Below are positions 48,791 to 58,623 of a DNA stretch of 64,000 nt, piece after piece. Positions within the stretch are counted from its first letter, which is position 1. Every line of letters begins with the position of its first letter. The notes under the pieces were generated by a model, which made no database searches, was not told the origin of the DNA, and saw nothing but the letters and a program-made list of their open reading frames with translations. The translations under genes were made by a program, and so were the position numbers. Source of the stretch: Candidatus Woesearchaeota archaeon (lineage in GTDB: Archaea > Nanobdellota > Nanobdellia > Woesearchaeales > GW2011-AR4). The stretch lies in the NCBI GenBank assembly GCA_016185945.1, contig JACPMR010000012.1, positions 1-64,000 of the forward strand. Direction: 5' to 3'.

Positions 48791-49200
48791 AAATAACTGC
48801 GGATACAAATACACTAATATCGGCTACTTTTTGGCATGGTGCTTCTGACAAGATAATTTCGAAAGCTGAAATAAAGGTGATAGAACTTGTGCTATCAGAT
48901 GATATTCTCAAGGAATATAGCGAAGTGTTGAATTATGAAGAGATTCAAAATAAGATCAAGGATAAGAAATTGGAGATGCAAAGAACCTTAGGAAAGATTA
49001 TTTCAATGTCAACATTGGTTGTGCCAAAAGAGAAATTGAACATAATAAAGGATGATCCCGATGACAATGCCATTCTGGAATGTGCAATAGCTGGAAATGT
49101 TGACTGCATCGTCAGCAATGATAAGCACTTATTGAAAATCAAAAAATTTCAAAATATTCCAATACTAACTCCAGACGATTTTGTAGAAAAATATTTATAG
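48787..49200 (+). CDS. PIN-domain toxin (VapC-like)
   Basis: TADTNTLISATFWHGASDKII ... DPDDNAILECAIAGNVDCIVSNDKHLL; 4-nt overlap with antitoxin. Confidence 0.9.
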   Translation: MKITADTNTLISATFWHGASDKIISKAEIKVIELVLSDDILKEYSEVLNYEEIQNKIKDKKLEMQRTLGKIISMSTLVVPKEKLNIIKDDPDDNAILECAIAGNVDCIVSNDKHLLKIKKFQNIPILTPDDFVEKYL

Positions 49201-49364
49201 ACGGTTACTTCTTTGCACAAAAATGATCGCCTGTTAGTACTGATGCACTACACGCTTACCTACCGATGAAAGTTAGGTAATAGTTTGGAACCACAAAGGC
49301 AAAAGGCGAGCCGATAAGATTCCAAACAAGGCACACAATTTTTTCTCTGTTCCTACTAATGTGA

Positions 49365-50006
49365 TATGCGTTAGCGCAGGGTAATCCTTACAAGTATGTT
49401 GACCCGACAGGTCACATTTTCGGCGGAGCAGAAATAACTATTGGTGAACAAATCCTTATTGGAAGCACAACAGTTGTAGGTTTGACAACTGGAATTGGCT
49501 TGCTTGTTGTTGGTGGATTTGCTGTTAGTCTTCTCATAATTGCGCTTTCTGATAAAAGTGCAAATAATGTTGTTAGCTCAACTAATTTACCAGCTAGTGA
49601 TAATGCCAACAAAGCAGCCGAAATTAATGTACAGGAAGCACCAACAAAAAACCCCGATAATCAAGAGGGACAAGATGAGAGTAGAGGGTTGAATAAAAAA
49701 GAGCAAAATTCTATAGATAAAGTTGACAATATTATTAAAGATCATCTTACAAAACAAGATTTAGAAGGTGCAGCAAAAGATTTGACAGGAAGAGGTTCGG
49801 GAAGAAATCCAAAGACTGGTAAACCATATGACCATTTAAAAGAAGTAAAACAAGCCCAGAAGGGATTAGAAAAGCAAATAAAGCAGTTGATAAAACAATT
49901 ACAAGATAAAAAACTAAGTAAACAAGCTAGAAGAGCTTTAGAGGATGCTCTTGCAAGAGCAAAAAAAGCCCTAGAAGCTAGTAGAGAATATGTTCCCGAA
50001 GAATAA
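49365..50006 (+). pseudogene. RHS-repeat-associated polymorphic toxin C-terminal tip with Ntox28-like RNase domain (5' truncated)
   Basis: YALAQGNPYKYVDPTGHIFGG core signature, two hydrophobic segments, then NSIDKVDNIIKDHLTKQDLEGAAKDLTGRGSGRNPKTGKPYDHLKEVKQAQKGLEKQIKQLIKQL; TGA immediately upstream at 49362. Confidence 0.78.
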
Positions 50007-50018
50007 AAATTGTAGGAT

Positions 50019-50417
50019 ATGTTTAAGATGGTAAAATGGAAAAAGAAGGCATTGGAACTATTTCCTAATTTGAAGATAGAAATTAAAGAAGGGATATACT
50101 CTCTTTTTTTTGAGTTACTTCCAAGCGTTCGAGAAGCTCATAAGCAAAACAATAAAGATGAGTTAAATAAGATATATGGTTTTGCAGAATGGTGTTTTAA
50201 TCAAAAGTCACATTACTATTCTAATGCAGCTGCTGTAGCATTTTATGAACATCTTGTAGATAGAGACGATACAATAAAACATCTCCCCTATTGGGTAAAG
50301 CCTAATGATTTCAAAGATTTATTGGATTTGTTTAAATGGAGACTCGAGAAAAGCAAAAAGAAATACATAGAACTTGTGAATAATTATAATAAAGTTAACA
50401 AAACCAAATTCCATTAA
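50019..50417 (+). CDS. Putative immunity protein (DUF7674-like)
   Basis: Immediately 3' of toxin ORF; LFPNLKIEIKEGIYSLFFELL...IYGFAEWCFNQK...NAAAVAFYEHLVD. Confidence 0.65.
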   Translation: MFKMVKWKKKALELFPNLKIEIKEGIYSLFFELLPSVREAHKQNNKDELNKIYGFAEWCFNQKSHYYSNAAAVAFYEHLVDRDDTIKHLPYWVKPNDFKDLLDLFKWRLEKSKKKYIELVNNYNKVNKTKFH

Positions 50418-50470
50418 AACATAAAACTTGGAAATATAAAAAAAATGGTGATTAAATTTAACTTATTAAG

Positions 50471-50722
50471 ATGGATAAATTTTTTATTATTGTCTTCGCA
50501 GAAGAAAATAATCTACAATATGACGCTAATGGCAATCTAGTGACTGGAGATTCTTATTATAGAGAATACAACGAACTAAACCAGTTAGTTAGAATTAGAA
50601 ATGGAAATGTTTCTACAGGCCAAATTCTGGAAGAATTCACTTGGCATCCTACTGGAGAAAGAACACCGATTAGTCATTTGCTTAACACCCTTCATCACTT
50701 CCACCAGAAGCTTTTAGCTTAG
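50471..50722 (+). pseudogene. Orphan RHS/YD-repeat fragment
   Basis: LQYDANGNLVTGDSYYREYNELNQLVRIRNGNVSTGQILEEFTWHPTGERT then frame lost. Confidence 0.75.
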
Positions 50723-51146
50723 AACATAATTCCTTATTCTTTACATATAACCCGCTTACCTGCTCATTCGCTTCAATCAAGCTATTCTGAACCTGTTGGT
50801 ACATTGAATACAGTTTGTCAAACTTTGCTTTTTGGCTATTCAATTCTGATTTTAAAGCTTCCAACTCAGAGTGGATTCTTTCATTTTCTTGTCTTAACGC
50901 CTCATTCTCTGTTTTCAAGTCAAAGTATTGCTTTTCAATGGCTTCCTTGTCTTTCTGGAAAGTTTCCTTTAAATGCGATGTTTGGTTTAACTGCTCCAAG
51001 ACAACATTGCCAGAAGCTGCTTTAAGATTTTCATGGTCTTTAGAATATTCTACAGATATGTTCTTCAGCTTATTGTCATAGTAAGTGCTAAAGCTTAGGA
51101 AGGGTATTATAGGGATTATGGTTAGGAATAGTAATAGCTTATCCAC
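50682..51146 (-). CDS. Coiled-coil protein with N-terminal TM/signal
   Basis: LLLFLTIIPIIPFLSFSTYY then heptad-rich region. Confidence 0.65.
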   Translation of the reverse strand: MDKLLLFLTIIPIIPFLSFSTYYDNKLKNISVEYSKDHENLKAASGNVVLEQLNQTSHLKETFQKDKEAIEKQYFDLKTENEALRQENERIHSELEALKSELNSQKAKFDKLYSMYQQVQNSLIEANEQVSGLYVKNKELCSKLKASGGSDEGC

Positions 51147-51327
51147 ATCTTTTTTGAATATTTTGATGAGCTACCGCCCTTTAGGTTATTAGGTAAGGGC
51201 AAATATAAAAATTTAATGCAGCCAAATCTCCATCCAAAACCACAACCTTTAAATACTATTATTTAAAATAGTTTTTAAATTAAATTATTAAATATTAAAA
51301 ATACTATTAAAAATACTATTATCAACG

Positions 51328-51495
51328 ATGGTAAAAATCCAAAAGCTTCCTTCTGGGCAACTTGTAATAACGATTCCTAAGCTTCTTGCAGAGTATGAAG
51401 GGCTGAAAAAAGGCGTGGAGCTTGAGTTCAAGAAGCACAAAGATGGATTTTTGCTTGAAATAAAGAAAAAGGGTGTTAAAACTGAAGATAGATGA
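51328..51495 (+). CDS. Small AbrB-like domain protein
   Basis: MVKIQKLPSGQLVITIPKLLAEYEGLKKGVELEFKKHKDGFLLEIKKKGVKTEDR*; not in the supplied ORF list. Confidence 0.65.
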   Translation: MVKIQKLPSGQLVITIPKLLAEYEGLKKGVELEFKKHKDGFLLEIKKKGVKTEDR

Positions 51496-51631
51496 TTTAG
51501 CAAGGTTAATGGGAAAAACAAGAAGTGAAATAGAAGACATACTCAAGAGCAATGACGTAATTGAACTAAACCTTAATGAAAGAAAGCAAAGGCATGTTGA
51601 AGAACAAGACGATTTAAAGATTTACGACTAA
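51473..51631 (+). CDS. Small hypothetical protein (GTG start)
   Basis: VLKLKIDDLARLMGKTRSEIEDILKSNDVIELNLNERKQRHVEEQDDLKIYD*; overlaps upstream AbrB-like gene and abuts the antiporter ATG. Confidence 0.5.
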   Translation: MLKLKIDDLARLMGKTRSEIEDILKSNDVIELNLNERKQRHVEEQDDLKIYD

Positions 51632-53331
51632 TGGCACAGAACATATTTTTTGACATTGGATTTATTGTAATAATATCAACCTTGTTTGCTTACTTAGCCA
51701 GGTTTCTGAAACAACCATTAATACCCGCATATGTAGTTGCAGGCATAGTTTTAGGACCTGTTCTGGGATTTGTCACAAATGTTGATGTCATAAACAACCT
51801 TTCTGAAATCGGTATTGCGTTTTTGCTGTTTATTGTCGGATTAGAAATCAACATAGGAAAACTGAAAGATATAGGGCTAGTTGCTTCATTAGGGGGAGTA
51901 ATCCAAATAGCTGCTGTTTTTGTCCTTACATTTATTGTATCTGTCTTCATGGGATTTTTTTCAACAGAGGCAGCTTATCTTGGATTGATTGTTGCATTCA
52001 GCTCAACAATGGTTGTTGTGAAGCTTCTTTCTGACAAAAGGGAGATTGACACCTTGCATGGCAGGATAATAATAGGCATTTTGTTGCTGCAAGACATTGC
52101 TGCAATATTTGCTTTGTCGATTTTGAGCCAGCAGGGCTTTTCAGCAAACGCATTGCTTTTGTCGCTTTCAAAGGGCATACTAGTGCTTCTTTCTTCTTTT
52201 TTTGCAGGCAGATACATGCTTCCGCCTTTGCTTAGGTATGCTGCTGCATCTCAGGAGCTTTTGTTCATTGCCTCAATTTCAATCGCCTTTTTATTTTCAA
52301 TGATTATAAACTCAATCGGTTTTTCAATTGCAGTAGGGGCTTTTATTGCAGGCATTGTGCTTAATGTTCCATACAATGTTGAAATAATAGGAAAGATAAA
52401 GCCATTGAGGGATTTCTTTTCTGTCTTGTTTTTTGTATCATTAGGTACACAATTAACTCTGGGCAATTTGCAGAATATCATAAGCCCCATTGTGACGTTT
52501 ATATTGCTGGTGATTGTTTTGAAGCCCTTGATTGTCATGTTTTTGTGCTCTTTTTTCGGCTATAGCAGGAGAACCTCTTTTTTAAGCGCAATTTCACTAG
52601 CCCAGATTTCAGAGTTTTCACTGATACTTGCTGCGCAAGGCATGATTTTAGGGCATATCACACAAGACATTTTTTCAATGACAGTTGTGCTTGCAGTAGC
52701 AACAATAGTCCTCTCAACATACTTCATAAATTACAGCGACAAGATATATGCAAAACTTGCCTCATTTTTGGGGATATTCGACAAGCTCACAACAACATAC
52801 AAGTCATTGGAGTACATGCCAAGCAAGATGAAGAATTATGTTGTGCTGTGCGGCTACAATAGAATCGGATACAGCATAATCAAGAGCTTGAGGAGAATGA
52901 GGAAAAACCATATTGTTGTTGACTTTAACCCAGAAGTAGTCAAGAAACTGATTGCTGAAAAAGTGCCTTGCTTATACGGAGATGTTGGCGACATAGAGGT
53001 GTTGGAAAGACTAAGTTTCAAGGACGCTTCAATGGCAATATCAACTGTTCCGAACAAAAACGACAATCTGTTGCTCATACATGAAGCGAAAAAAGCCAAT
53101 CTGAAGGTTGTTGTTTTTGTCACAGCAAACCAGATTGAGGAGGCATTAGAGCTTTATAATGCAGGTGCGGATTATGTGATATTGCCGCATTTCCTCGGAG
53201 GCGAGCATGTATCATTGATACTTGAGAACTTCGGAAGCAATCTGAGTAAACTTTTGGCAAACAAAATCAGCCATGTTGAAGAGCTTGAAAGAAGGCATGT
53301 GCTTGGGCATGAGCATCCTGTGCATCAATAA
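51631..53331 (+). CDS. CPA2 monovalent cation:H+ antiporter with TrkA-N (RCK) domain, KefB-like
   Basis: PLIPAYVVAGIVLGPVLG, IGIAFLLFIVGLEI; C-terminal VVLCGYNRIGYSIIKSLRRMRKNHIVVDFNPEV. Confidence 0.94.
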   Translation: MAQNIFFDIGFIVIISTLFAYLARFLKQPLIPAYVVAGIVLGPVLGFVTNVDVINNLSEIGIAFLLFIVGLEINIGKLKDIGLVASLGGVIQIAAVFVLTFIVSVFMGFFSTEAAYLGLIVAFSSTMVVVKLLSDKREIDTLHGRIIIGILLLQDIAAIFALSILSQQGFSANALLLSLSKGILVLLSSFFAGRYMLPPLLRYAAASQELLFIASISIAFLFSMIINSIGFSIAVGAFIAGIVLNVPYNVEIIGKIKPLRDFFSVLFFVSLGTQLTLGNLQNIISPIVTFILLVIVLKPLIVMFLCSFFGYSRRTSFLSAISLAQISEFSLILAAQGMILGHITQDIFSMTVVLAVATIVLSTYFINYSDKIYAKLASFLGIFDKLTTTYKSLEYMPSKMKNYVVLCGYNRIGYSIIKSLRRMRKNHIVVDFNPEVVKKLIAEKVPCLYGDVGDIEVLERLSFKDASMAISTVPNKNDNLLLIHEAKKANLKVVVFVTANQIEEALELYNAGADYVILPHFLGGEHVSLILENFGSNLSKLLANKISHVEELERRHVLGHEHPVHQ

Positions 53332-53387
53332 AAAACAACAAACTTTAAAAAAGAGGTATCGCAGTAAAATTACAAAAAGAGGACAAA

Positions 53388-54797
53388 ATGCCATTGACAG
53401 AAGGTGACTTGAAAAAATTCGGGTTTGATGAAATAGAGGATAGTGAGGAATTCAGGCAATCAAGGATAAAAACCGGTTACCCGACTCCAGCCAGAAGATA
53501 CAGGATTCACTATGAAGGCTATAATATATCCATTGAAGAGCCATATTTCTGGACATTGCATTACTTGAGATATTTTGGAGGGTTTCCGAGGATAGACAAA
53601 ATAACTGATGTATTTGCAGCTGCTGAAAATTCTGCTTTTTTCGGAGCTTCACAGCAAAGACTGGGATTGCAGCAGGACAAAGTAAGCCAGTTTCTTGCAA
53701 CAATCGGCAAAATGGTTAGGGAGCTTTTCCAGCTTGTAAGGGAGATGAGGATTCTTGATGAAAGATTAAGCTATTATTCTGACAGCTACACAAATAGTCC
53801 AAGTGCTGAAAGCGCTGAAATAACTTTAAAGGGCATTTGGGTTGATTTGGTTGAGCAGGGCGCAAAAAACCCTGCCTCTGTTTATGGAATGGCTAGGGAA
53901 GTGCAGTTTACAACTTTGCCGGATTTGTTTTTCTCTACGCACCCAAAAAAGCAGGAGGATGTTGATATTGTTGTAGAGAAGGAAAGGGGGCAGTTCAACA
54001 GAAAGGTTAGGGAGGTTTTGAAGAGAAAACTAAGAAGCTTCTTGGCATGGAAAGAACATACTTATGAGGAGCTCAAGAACAGGAGAAAATTCACATTGAA
54101 ATACTTGAGGCAGCATTTTGAGATAATAAGGATGTACATGACTTGGGTTAAGCCTTATTTGAAGAACATACAAAGAATGCAGCTTGACCAAAGCAGAGTC
54201 GATACCCCGGATTTGATAGTTGCTTTTGAAAGCTCAATGATTGAAGTTGAGATTCTCGCAATTAAAGGGAAAGACGCAATAAAGCAATGCATTCTGATGC
54301 ACTATCTTTTCAGGACAAGGCCTGAGATGAGCTATTCCCAGGAATACCAAAGAGGGCCTTTGCATCTCGGCAGGGTTGAAATGGATTTTCGGGCATACGC
54401 ATGGACGGATGCAGAGATTGACAACTACAAAAAGATGCGCGAGCATGAAGACATGCAGCTGCTCGGAGTTATAGACGGCTCTGTGAGAGCAGCCTTGGAA
54501 GCGCTTGGGGACGAATTGATGAGATACTTGAAAGAGGCAGGAGAAGAGTTTGTCGAGAAGAAAGAAATGCCTAAGCCGCCTGCAAAGCAAGCAGGGCCTT
54601 TCCTTTCTGTATTTCAGGGATTTGCAGAACTGTTCGGCTCGTTCAGAGCAAAGAAAACTCCTGCGCTGAAAAAGCCATCGCAAACAGATTTGATGAAAGA
54701 GGCAATTGCAAGGAGCAAGGCAGAGGATTCTGTCAAGAAGGTTATGTGGAACACATATCATCATTTCAAGAAGCAGCATGATATGTTGAACTGGTAA
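53388..54797 (+). CDS. Conserved-looking helical hypothetical protein (469 aa)
   Basis: Long intact ORF. Confidence 0.7.
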   Translation: MPLTEGDLKKFGFDEIEDSEEFRQSRIKTGYPTPARRYRIHYEGYNISIEEPYFWTLHYLRYFGGFPRIDKITDVFAAAENSAFFGASQQRLGLQQDKVSQFLATIGKMVRELFQLVREMRILDERLSYYSDSYTNSPSAESAEITLKGIWVDLVEQGAKNPASVYGMAREVQFTTLPDLFFSTHPKKQEDVDIVVEKERGQFNRKVREVLKRKLRSFLAWKEHTYEELKNRRKFTLKYLRQHFEIIRMYMTWVKPYLKNIQRMQLDQSRVDTPDLIVAFESSMIEVEILAIKGKDAIKQCILMHYLFRTRPEMSYSQEYQRGPLHLGRVEMDFRAYAWTDAEIDNYKKMREHEDMQLLGVIDGSVRAALEALGDELMRYLKEAGEEFVEKKEMPKPPAKQAGPFLSVFQGFAELFGSFRAKKTPALKKPSQTDLMKEAIARSKAEDSVKKVMWNTYHHFKKQHDMLNW

Positions 54798-54969
54798 AAC
54801 GGCATTTAATCAAATTCTAATAAAACCATTAACTATAAATATAACCATTTCAATAAAATAATACAAAATCAAAAAACAACATTGACAATAGATTCGATAA
54901 AACAATAATAAAAATCTCAACAAACTCGAGAGCTTCCTTTGAAAGCAAGCGTGAAGAAGGAAACCTGCT

Positions 54970-55046
54970 TTTGATGTTATCAAAAATCACTTTGTGATTT
55001 TTGGGAACGCCAAAAACTTCAAAGAAGTTTTTTAGCGTTTTGGTTA
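54970..55046. repeat. Short double-hairpin element (family B)
   Basis: AAAAATCACTTTGTGATTTTTGGGAACGCCAAAAACTTCAAAGAAGTTTTTTAGCGTTTTGG. Confidence 0.6.
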
Positions 55047-55110
55047 AATGTATAGGCGCCGTGGTTTAATGCCACGGCGCAGTAGAATACGCCGTAGGCG
55101 GATTGAAATT
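55047..55110 (-). repeat. Intergenic repeat family A, copy 5 (inverted)
   Basis: AATGTATAGGCGCCGTGG ... CGCCGTAGGCGGATTGAAATT. Confidence 0.75.
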
Positions 55111-55157
55111 TTAAAATAAATTCAAAATATAAAATTTACAAATAAAAAAGGTGAAAA

Positions 55158-57332
55158 ATGAGATTTAATGCCGGCTATTACGGGCATCATCCTGTAGTGG
55201 ACTATTTCAATGCGATGGATCCCCAGGCATATGGCGAGAAGCCGCCTTATGGCGCTGATTTGGGTGTTAAGGATATTGGAATGAGCGTTCCAATGGGAAT
55301 TTCTGCTGCTAACGTTGCAGGCATTTATTCCAAAATAAGAATGGGTGCTGGCAATATAGAGATTCAGTTCCCAGGCTACAGGATGGGCTCTAGAAATGCA
55401 CAGACTCCTGAAATGCTTGGCGAGGACCAAAGGCAGGCAATAAGAGAGCTGTCAATGGCTAATGAAGTCAAGTTCACAACCCATGCTTCTTTCCAGCTGA
55501 TGGGAATGATGGGCAGGGATGAAAGGGGAAATTTCTCAATCTACAATGCAACACAGGACATGTTTGAGTTAAAGAGGGCAATTGACTTTCAGGCAGATAT
55601 GGGCGGCGGCTCTGTTGTAATTCATTCAGGAGAGTTTGAAAGGCCGATGACAGACATGTATCTTGATGACGAGTCTGGAAGACTTAATCTCGCAAGAGAC
55701 CCAAGCGGAAGATTGCTGTTCAAGCAAGCACACACTCAAGAAGTTGATGCAAGGTTTGAACTGCTTGATGACAGGACGCATGCAAAAATAGAGACAGTAC
55801 AAAAAAACAGGTTAGTGGCGCATCCTGTTTGGTTAAGGGCAGAGCATGACTATGGAGGATATGACAACAGCGATGCAAATGAAGGCGGAGGCAACAAGGT
55901 TTTCATAAGAAAAGGAGACTATATTGATTATACGGGCAGGAAAATAGAAAATCCCTACGACCCCTTAAAAGGAAGAGTTCCAAGATTTGATCCTGACAAA
56001 AGATTGTTTGACGTCAAACTTAAGACTTTTGAGGAATTCAGGCAGGAAGCTGAAGATTACAACAAGTGGTTTGAGCAGAGGAATGGGAGAAAGCCGAATT
56101 ATTATGAAAAGATATATCCGGAAGAGGCGTATGTGAAAGCAACTTTGGATGCGCAGGAAGGAATTGCCCGGGGATGGTCTTTGCAGTGGTCAAAGGAAGC
56201 AGAGTCACTTTTTACAGCTTTAAAGAAAATTGAAGAAGCTAAAAAATTTTACACACAACTCCAGCAAACTACTCCGCCTGAAGAGCAGTGGAAGCTTATG
56301 AGAGAAGATAGGGAACTTTTTAGTCTGACAGGCGGCTTTGCGCCTCCGGAAATGAAAACACCTGTGGAGCTGATAAAGAAAGTAGAATTTGACATTAAGA
56401 GAAGATTAGAATATGATCGTTCGACAGCAGCATCGCAAGAGCAGCAAGCGAAGGACACAAATGAAACAAAGCAACACATTATAACTCCGATAAAAAGGTT
56501 GGAACAGCATGGAGCGCGGCTTTATGCAGAAGCAGGCATTCATGCGCTGAGAAAAACTAGGGACCCCAACAATCCTGTTACTGTTGCGATTGAGCATATA
56601 TTTCCAGAGAGATTTGGGGGACATTTGGAAGAGCTGAAATGGATTATTAAGAAATCAAGGGAGAGGATGGTTGAGCTTTTGACAAAGCCTGAGATTGAAT
56701 ATGGCGCAAGCATGGCACCAGAAGAGATTGACGAGGAAAAATTAAGAAAGGGCTTCAAGCAGCCAAATCCATACTACATGGGCGTAAGCAAGGAAGAAGC
56801 TGAAAAGCTTGCAGAGAGGCACATTAAAGCAACTCTTGATACTGGACATATTAACTTATGGAGAAAGTACTGGCAGGATGATCCAAGATTGACAAGGGAG
56901 CAGAATGAAACTGGCTTCAAGAAATGGGTTCTGGATCAGGTTGAGAGCTTGGCAAAGGAGAAAATGGTTGGTAATGTTCATCTTGCAGACAACTATGGCT
57001 ATCACGATGATCATCTTGCTCCAGGGCAAGGCAACAGCCCGATTAGAGAGATAATGGCTATACTCAAGAGGTATGGTTATGAAAAGGCAGTTACAGTTGA
57101 GCCAGGGGCAGATGCCTCAACTGACTTAAGCGACTTCCATGGATTGATGAAGACATGGCGCTTTTTTGGAAGTCCAGTTTACGGCATGGGCTTCAGAGGC
57201 GTGGGAGTTCCGCAGACATGGGCAGATGTTCAATACTCTTTCTTCGGGCAGAACAAGCCGCCTTACTATGTATTTGGGGCATATGCGCCAAGCAATGACT
57301 GGACGCTTTGGAGTGCAGTGCCGTTGGAGTAA
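55158..57332 (+). CDS. Large xylose-isomerase-like TIM-barrel protein (AP endonuclease/sugar isomerase fold)
   Basis: MGGGSVVIHSGEFERP, IKATLDTGHINLW, VGNVHLADNYGYHDDHLAPGQGNSPIREIMAILKRYGYEKAVTVEPGA. Confidence 0.7.
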   Translation: MRFNAGYYGHHPVVDYFNAMDPQAYGEKPPYGADLGVKDIGMSVPMGISAANVAGIYSKIRMGAGNIEIQFPGYRMGSRNAQTPEMLGEDQRQAIRELSMANEVKFTTHASFQLMGMMGRDERGNFSIYNATQDMFELKRAIDFQADMGGGSVVIHSGEFERPMTDMYLDDESGRLNLARDPSGRLLFKQAHTQEVDARFELLDDRTHAKIETVQKNRLVAHPVWLRAEHDYGGYDNSDANEGGGNKVFIRKGDYIDYTGRKIENPYDPLKGRVPRFDPDKRLFDVKLKTFEEFRQEAEDYNKWFEQRNGRKPNYYEKIYPEEAYVKATLDAQEGIARGWSLQWSKEAESLFTALKKIEEAKKFYTQLQQTTPPEEQWKLMREDRELFSLTGGFAPPEMKTPVELIKKVEFDIKRRLEYDRSTAASQEQQAKDTNETKQHIITPIKRLEQHGARLYAEAGIHALRKTRDPNNPVTVAIEHIFPERFGGHLEELKWIIKKSRERMVELLTKPEIEYGASMAPEEIDEEKLRKGFKQPNPYYMGVSKEEAEKLAERHIKATLDTGHINLWRKYWQDDPRLTREQNETGFKKWVLDQVESLAKEKMVGNVHLADNYGYHDDHLAPGQGNSPIREIMAILKRYGYEKAVTVEPGADASTDLSDFHGLMKTWRFFGSPVYGMGFRGVGVPQTWADVQYSFFGQNKPPYYVFGAYAPSNDWTLWSAVPLE

Positions 57333-57393
57333 AATTTGAAATTCAAACAAATTGAGGTAAATATATAAATTCTAATTAATACAAGGTAAATCA

Positions 57394-57903
57394 ATGACAA
57401 TCGACAAAAAAGAACTTTCAAGGCTTTCTCCTGGGGAAAGAATAAAAAAGCTTAAATTAATGGAGGAAGAGCGTAAAAAAGAAGTTGATGAGATAGAGAG
57501 ATTAATAAGGCAATCAATGCAGGAATTAAAGACGGACAAGATTGCCGAGGAGGTTGCCCCAAGGCAGAGAGAGGTTGACATTTCAAGGCTTTTTGAAACA
57601 ACTGGCGAGGGTTTGGAAAGGACTGCAAGGGAAGAAGCGCCTCCAGTCGCTTTGATGAAAGGCACAAAGAGCTATCAAGCATTTGTGCAGACATACGAAG
57701 CTTATTCCAAACTTACTGAAATGTATGCCTCAGTATCAACGGGCGGAAGCTTGACAGAAGAGCAAGTAAGAGCTATAGGCACTATTGGAGAGCGCCTAAA
57801 CACAGCAGAGCGCTACATGACAGAAGGAGAGAAGGCAGCCAGCAAGCTTGATGCAAGCAGGGCTGTTTTATATAAACTTAAAAAAGAAACTGGATTGTTC
57901 TAA
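57394..57903 (+). CDS. Coiled-coil hypothetical protein
   Basis: Intact ORF. Confidence 0.65.
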   Translation: MTIDKKELSRLSPGERIKKLKLMEEERKKEVDEIERLIRQSMQELKTDKIAEEVAPRQREVDISRLFETTGEGLERTAREEAPPVALMKGTKSYQAFVQTYEAYSKLTEMYASVSTGGSLTEEQVRAIGTIGERLNTAERYMTEGEKAASKLDASRAVLYKLKKETGLF

Positions 57904-58544
57904 GAGGTAGTCGATTTAAGGAGGTACATAACAGGGTCTAGCTTTATCCACATCTTTACCTGCTCCCATTCTGCTGAGGACATGCCTTGCAATGGCACTA
58001 ACGATATTGAAGCAGTCAAGAGCAAGTCGGAAGTTTTTGGCATGAAATATTTTACATATTTTCCAATTTTATCCATTGATTCTTTGCCAATTAAATTAAA
58101 TCCGCTGTCTTCTAAAGCCTTGTTTGCAATTCCAGCATGCTCGTCTACAAGATGCTCATAAGGGTTTTGTGTTTTAAATTTACCCAAATAGCTAAACAAC
58201 TTTCCGTAGTCTACGTAAGAAGTTTGCTGTGATACTCCATAATTTTTTGAAACAGTTCCATAGCCGCCACTAACAATTAATGGTCTACGTTCTTTGATTA
58301 TTTTATAGACTTTATCTTCTTCCTTAGGTTTTGTTTTTTTCTCTCTTTTAGCTCTTTCCAAAGAAGCTTTTATTATTAGGTTTGCTAGTGAAGTTAAAGA
58401 TAATTGTTCAGATTTTTTTACTTCAGCCTTTTGTTTACCTTTGTGTTTTTTACTAGTATTTAGTGTAGGAACTTTTACTGAAACACTTTTCAACTTTACT
58501 TCAGAATGTTCCTTAACCTTATCCGCTAATGTTAATTGAGCCAA
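57900..58544 (-). CDS. Hypothetical protein, paralogue of 58624..59271
   Basis: MAQ(L/S)TL(A/V)DK...GGYGT.S..Y....TSYVDYGKLFSYL...GMSSAEWEQ shared. Confidence 0.65.
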   Translation of the reverse strand: MAQLTLADKVKEHSEVKLKSVSVKVPTLNTSKKHKGKQKAEVKKSEQLSLTSLANLIIKASLERAKREKKTKPKEEDKVYKIIKERRPLIVSGGYGTVSKNYGVSQQTSYVDYGKLFSYLGKFKTQNPYEHLVDEHAGIANKALEDSGFNLIGKESMDKIGKYVKYFMPKTSDLLLTASISLVPLQGMSSAEWEQVKMWIKLDPVMYLLKSTTS

Positions 58545-58623
58545 AAAACCACCATCTTGGATGTTATATCCAACACATATTTATAATTTTTGTTTTCTAA
58601 ATTTATATTGGGAAATAATCAGC

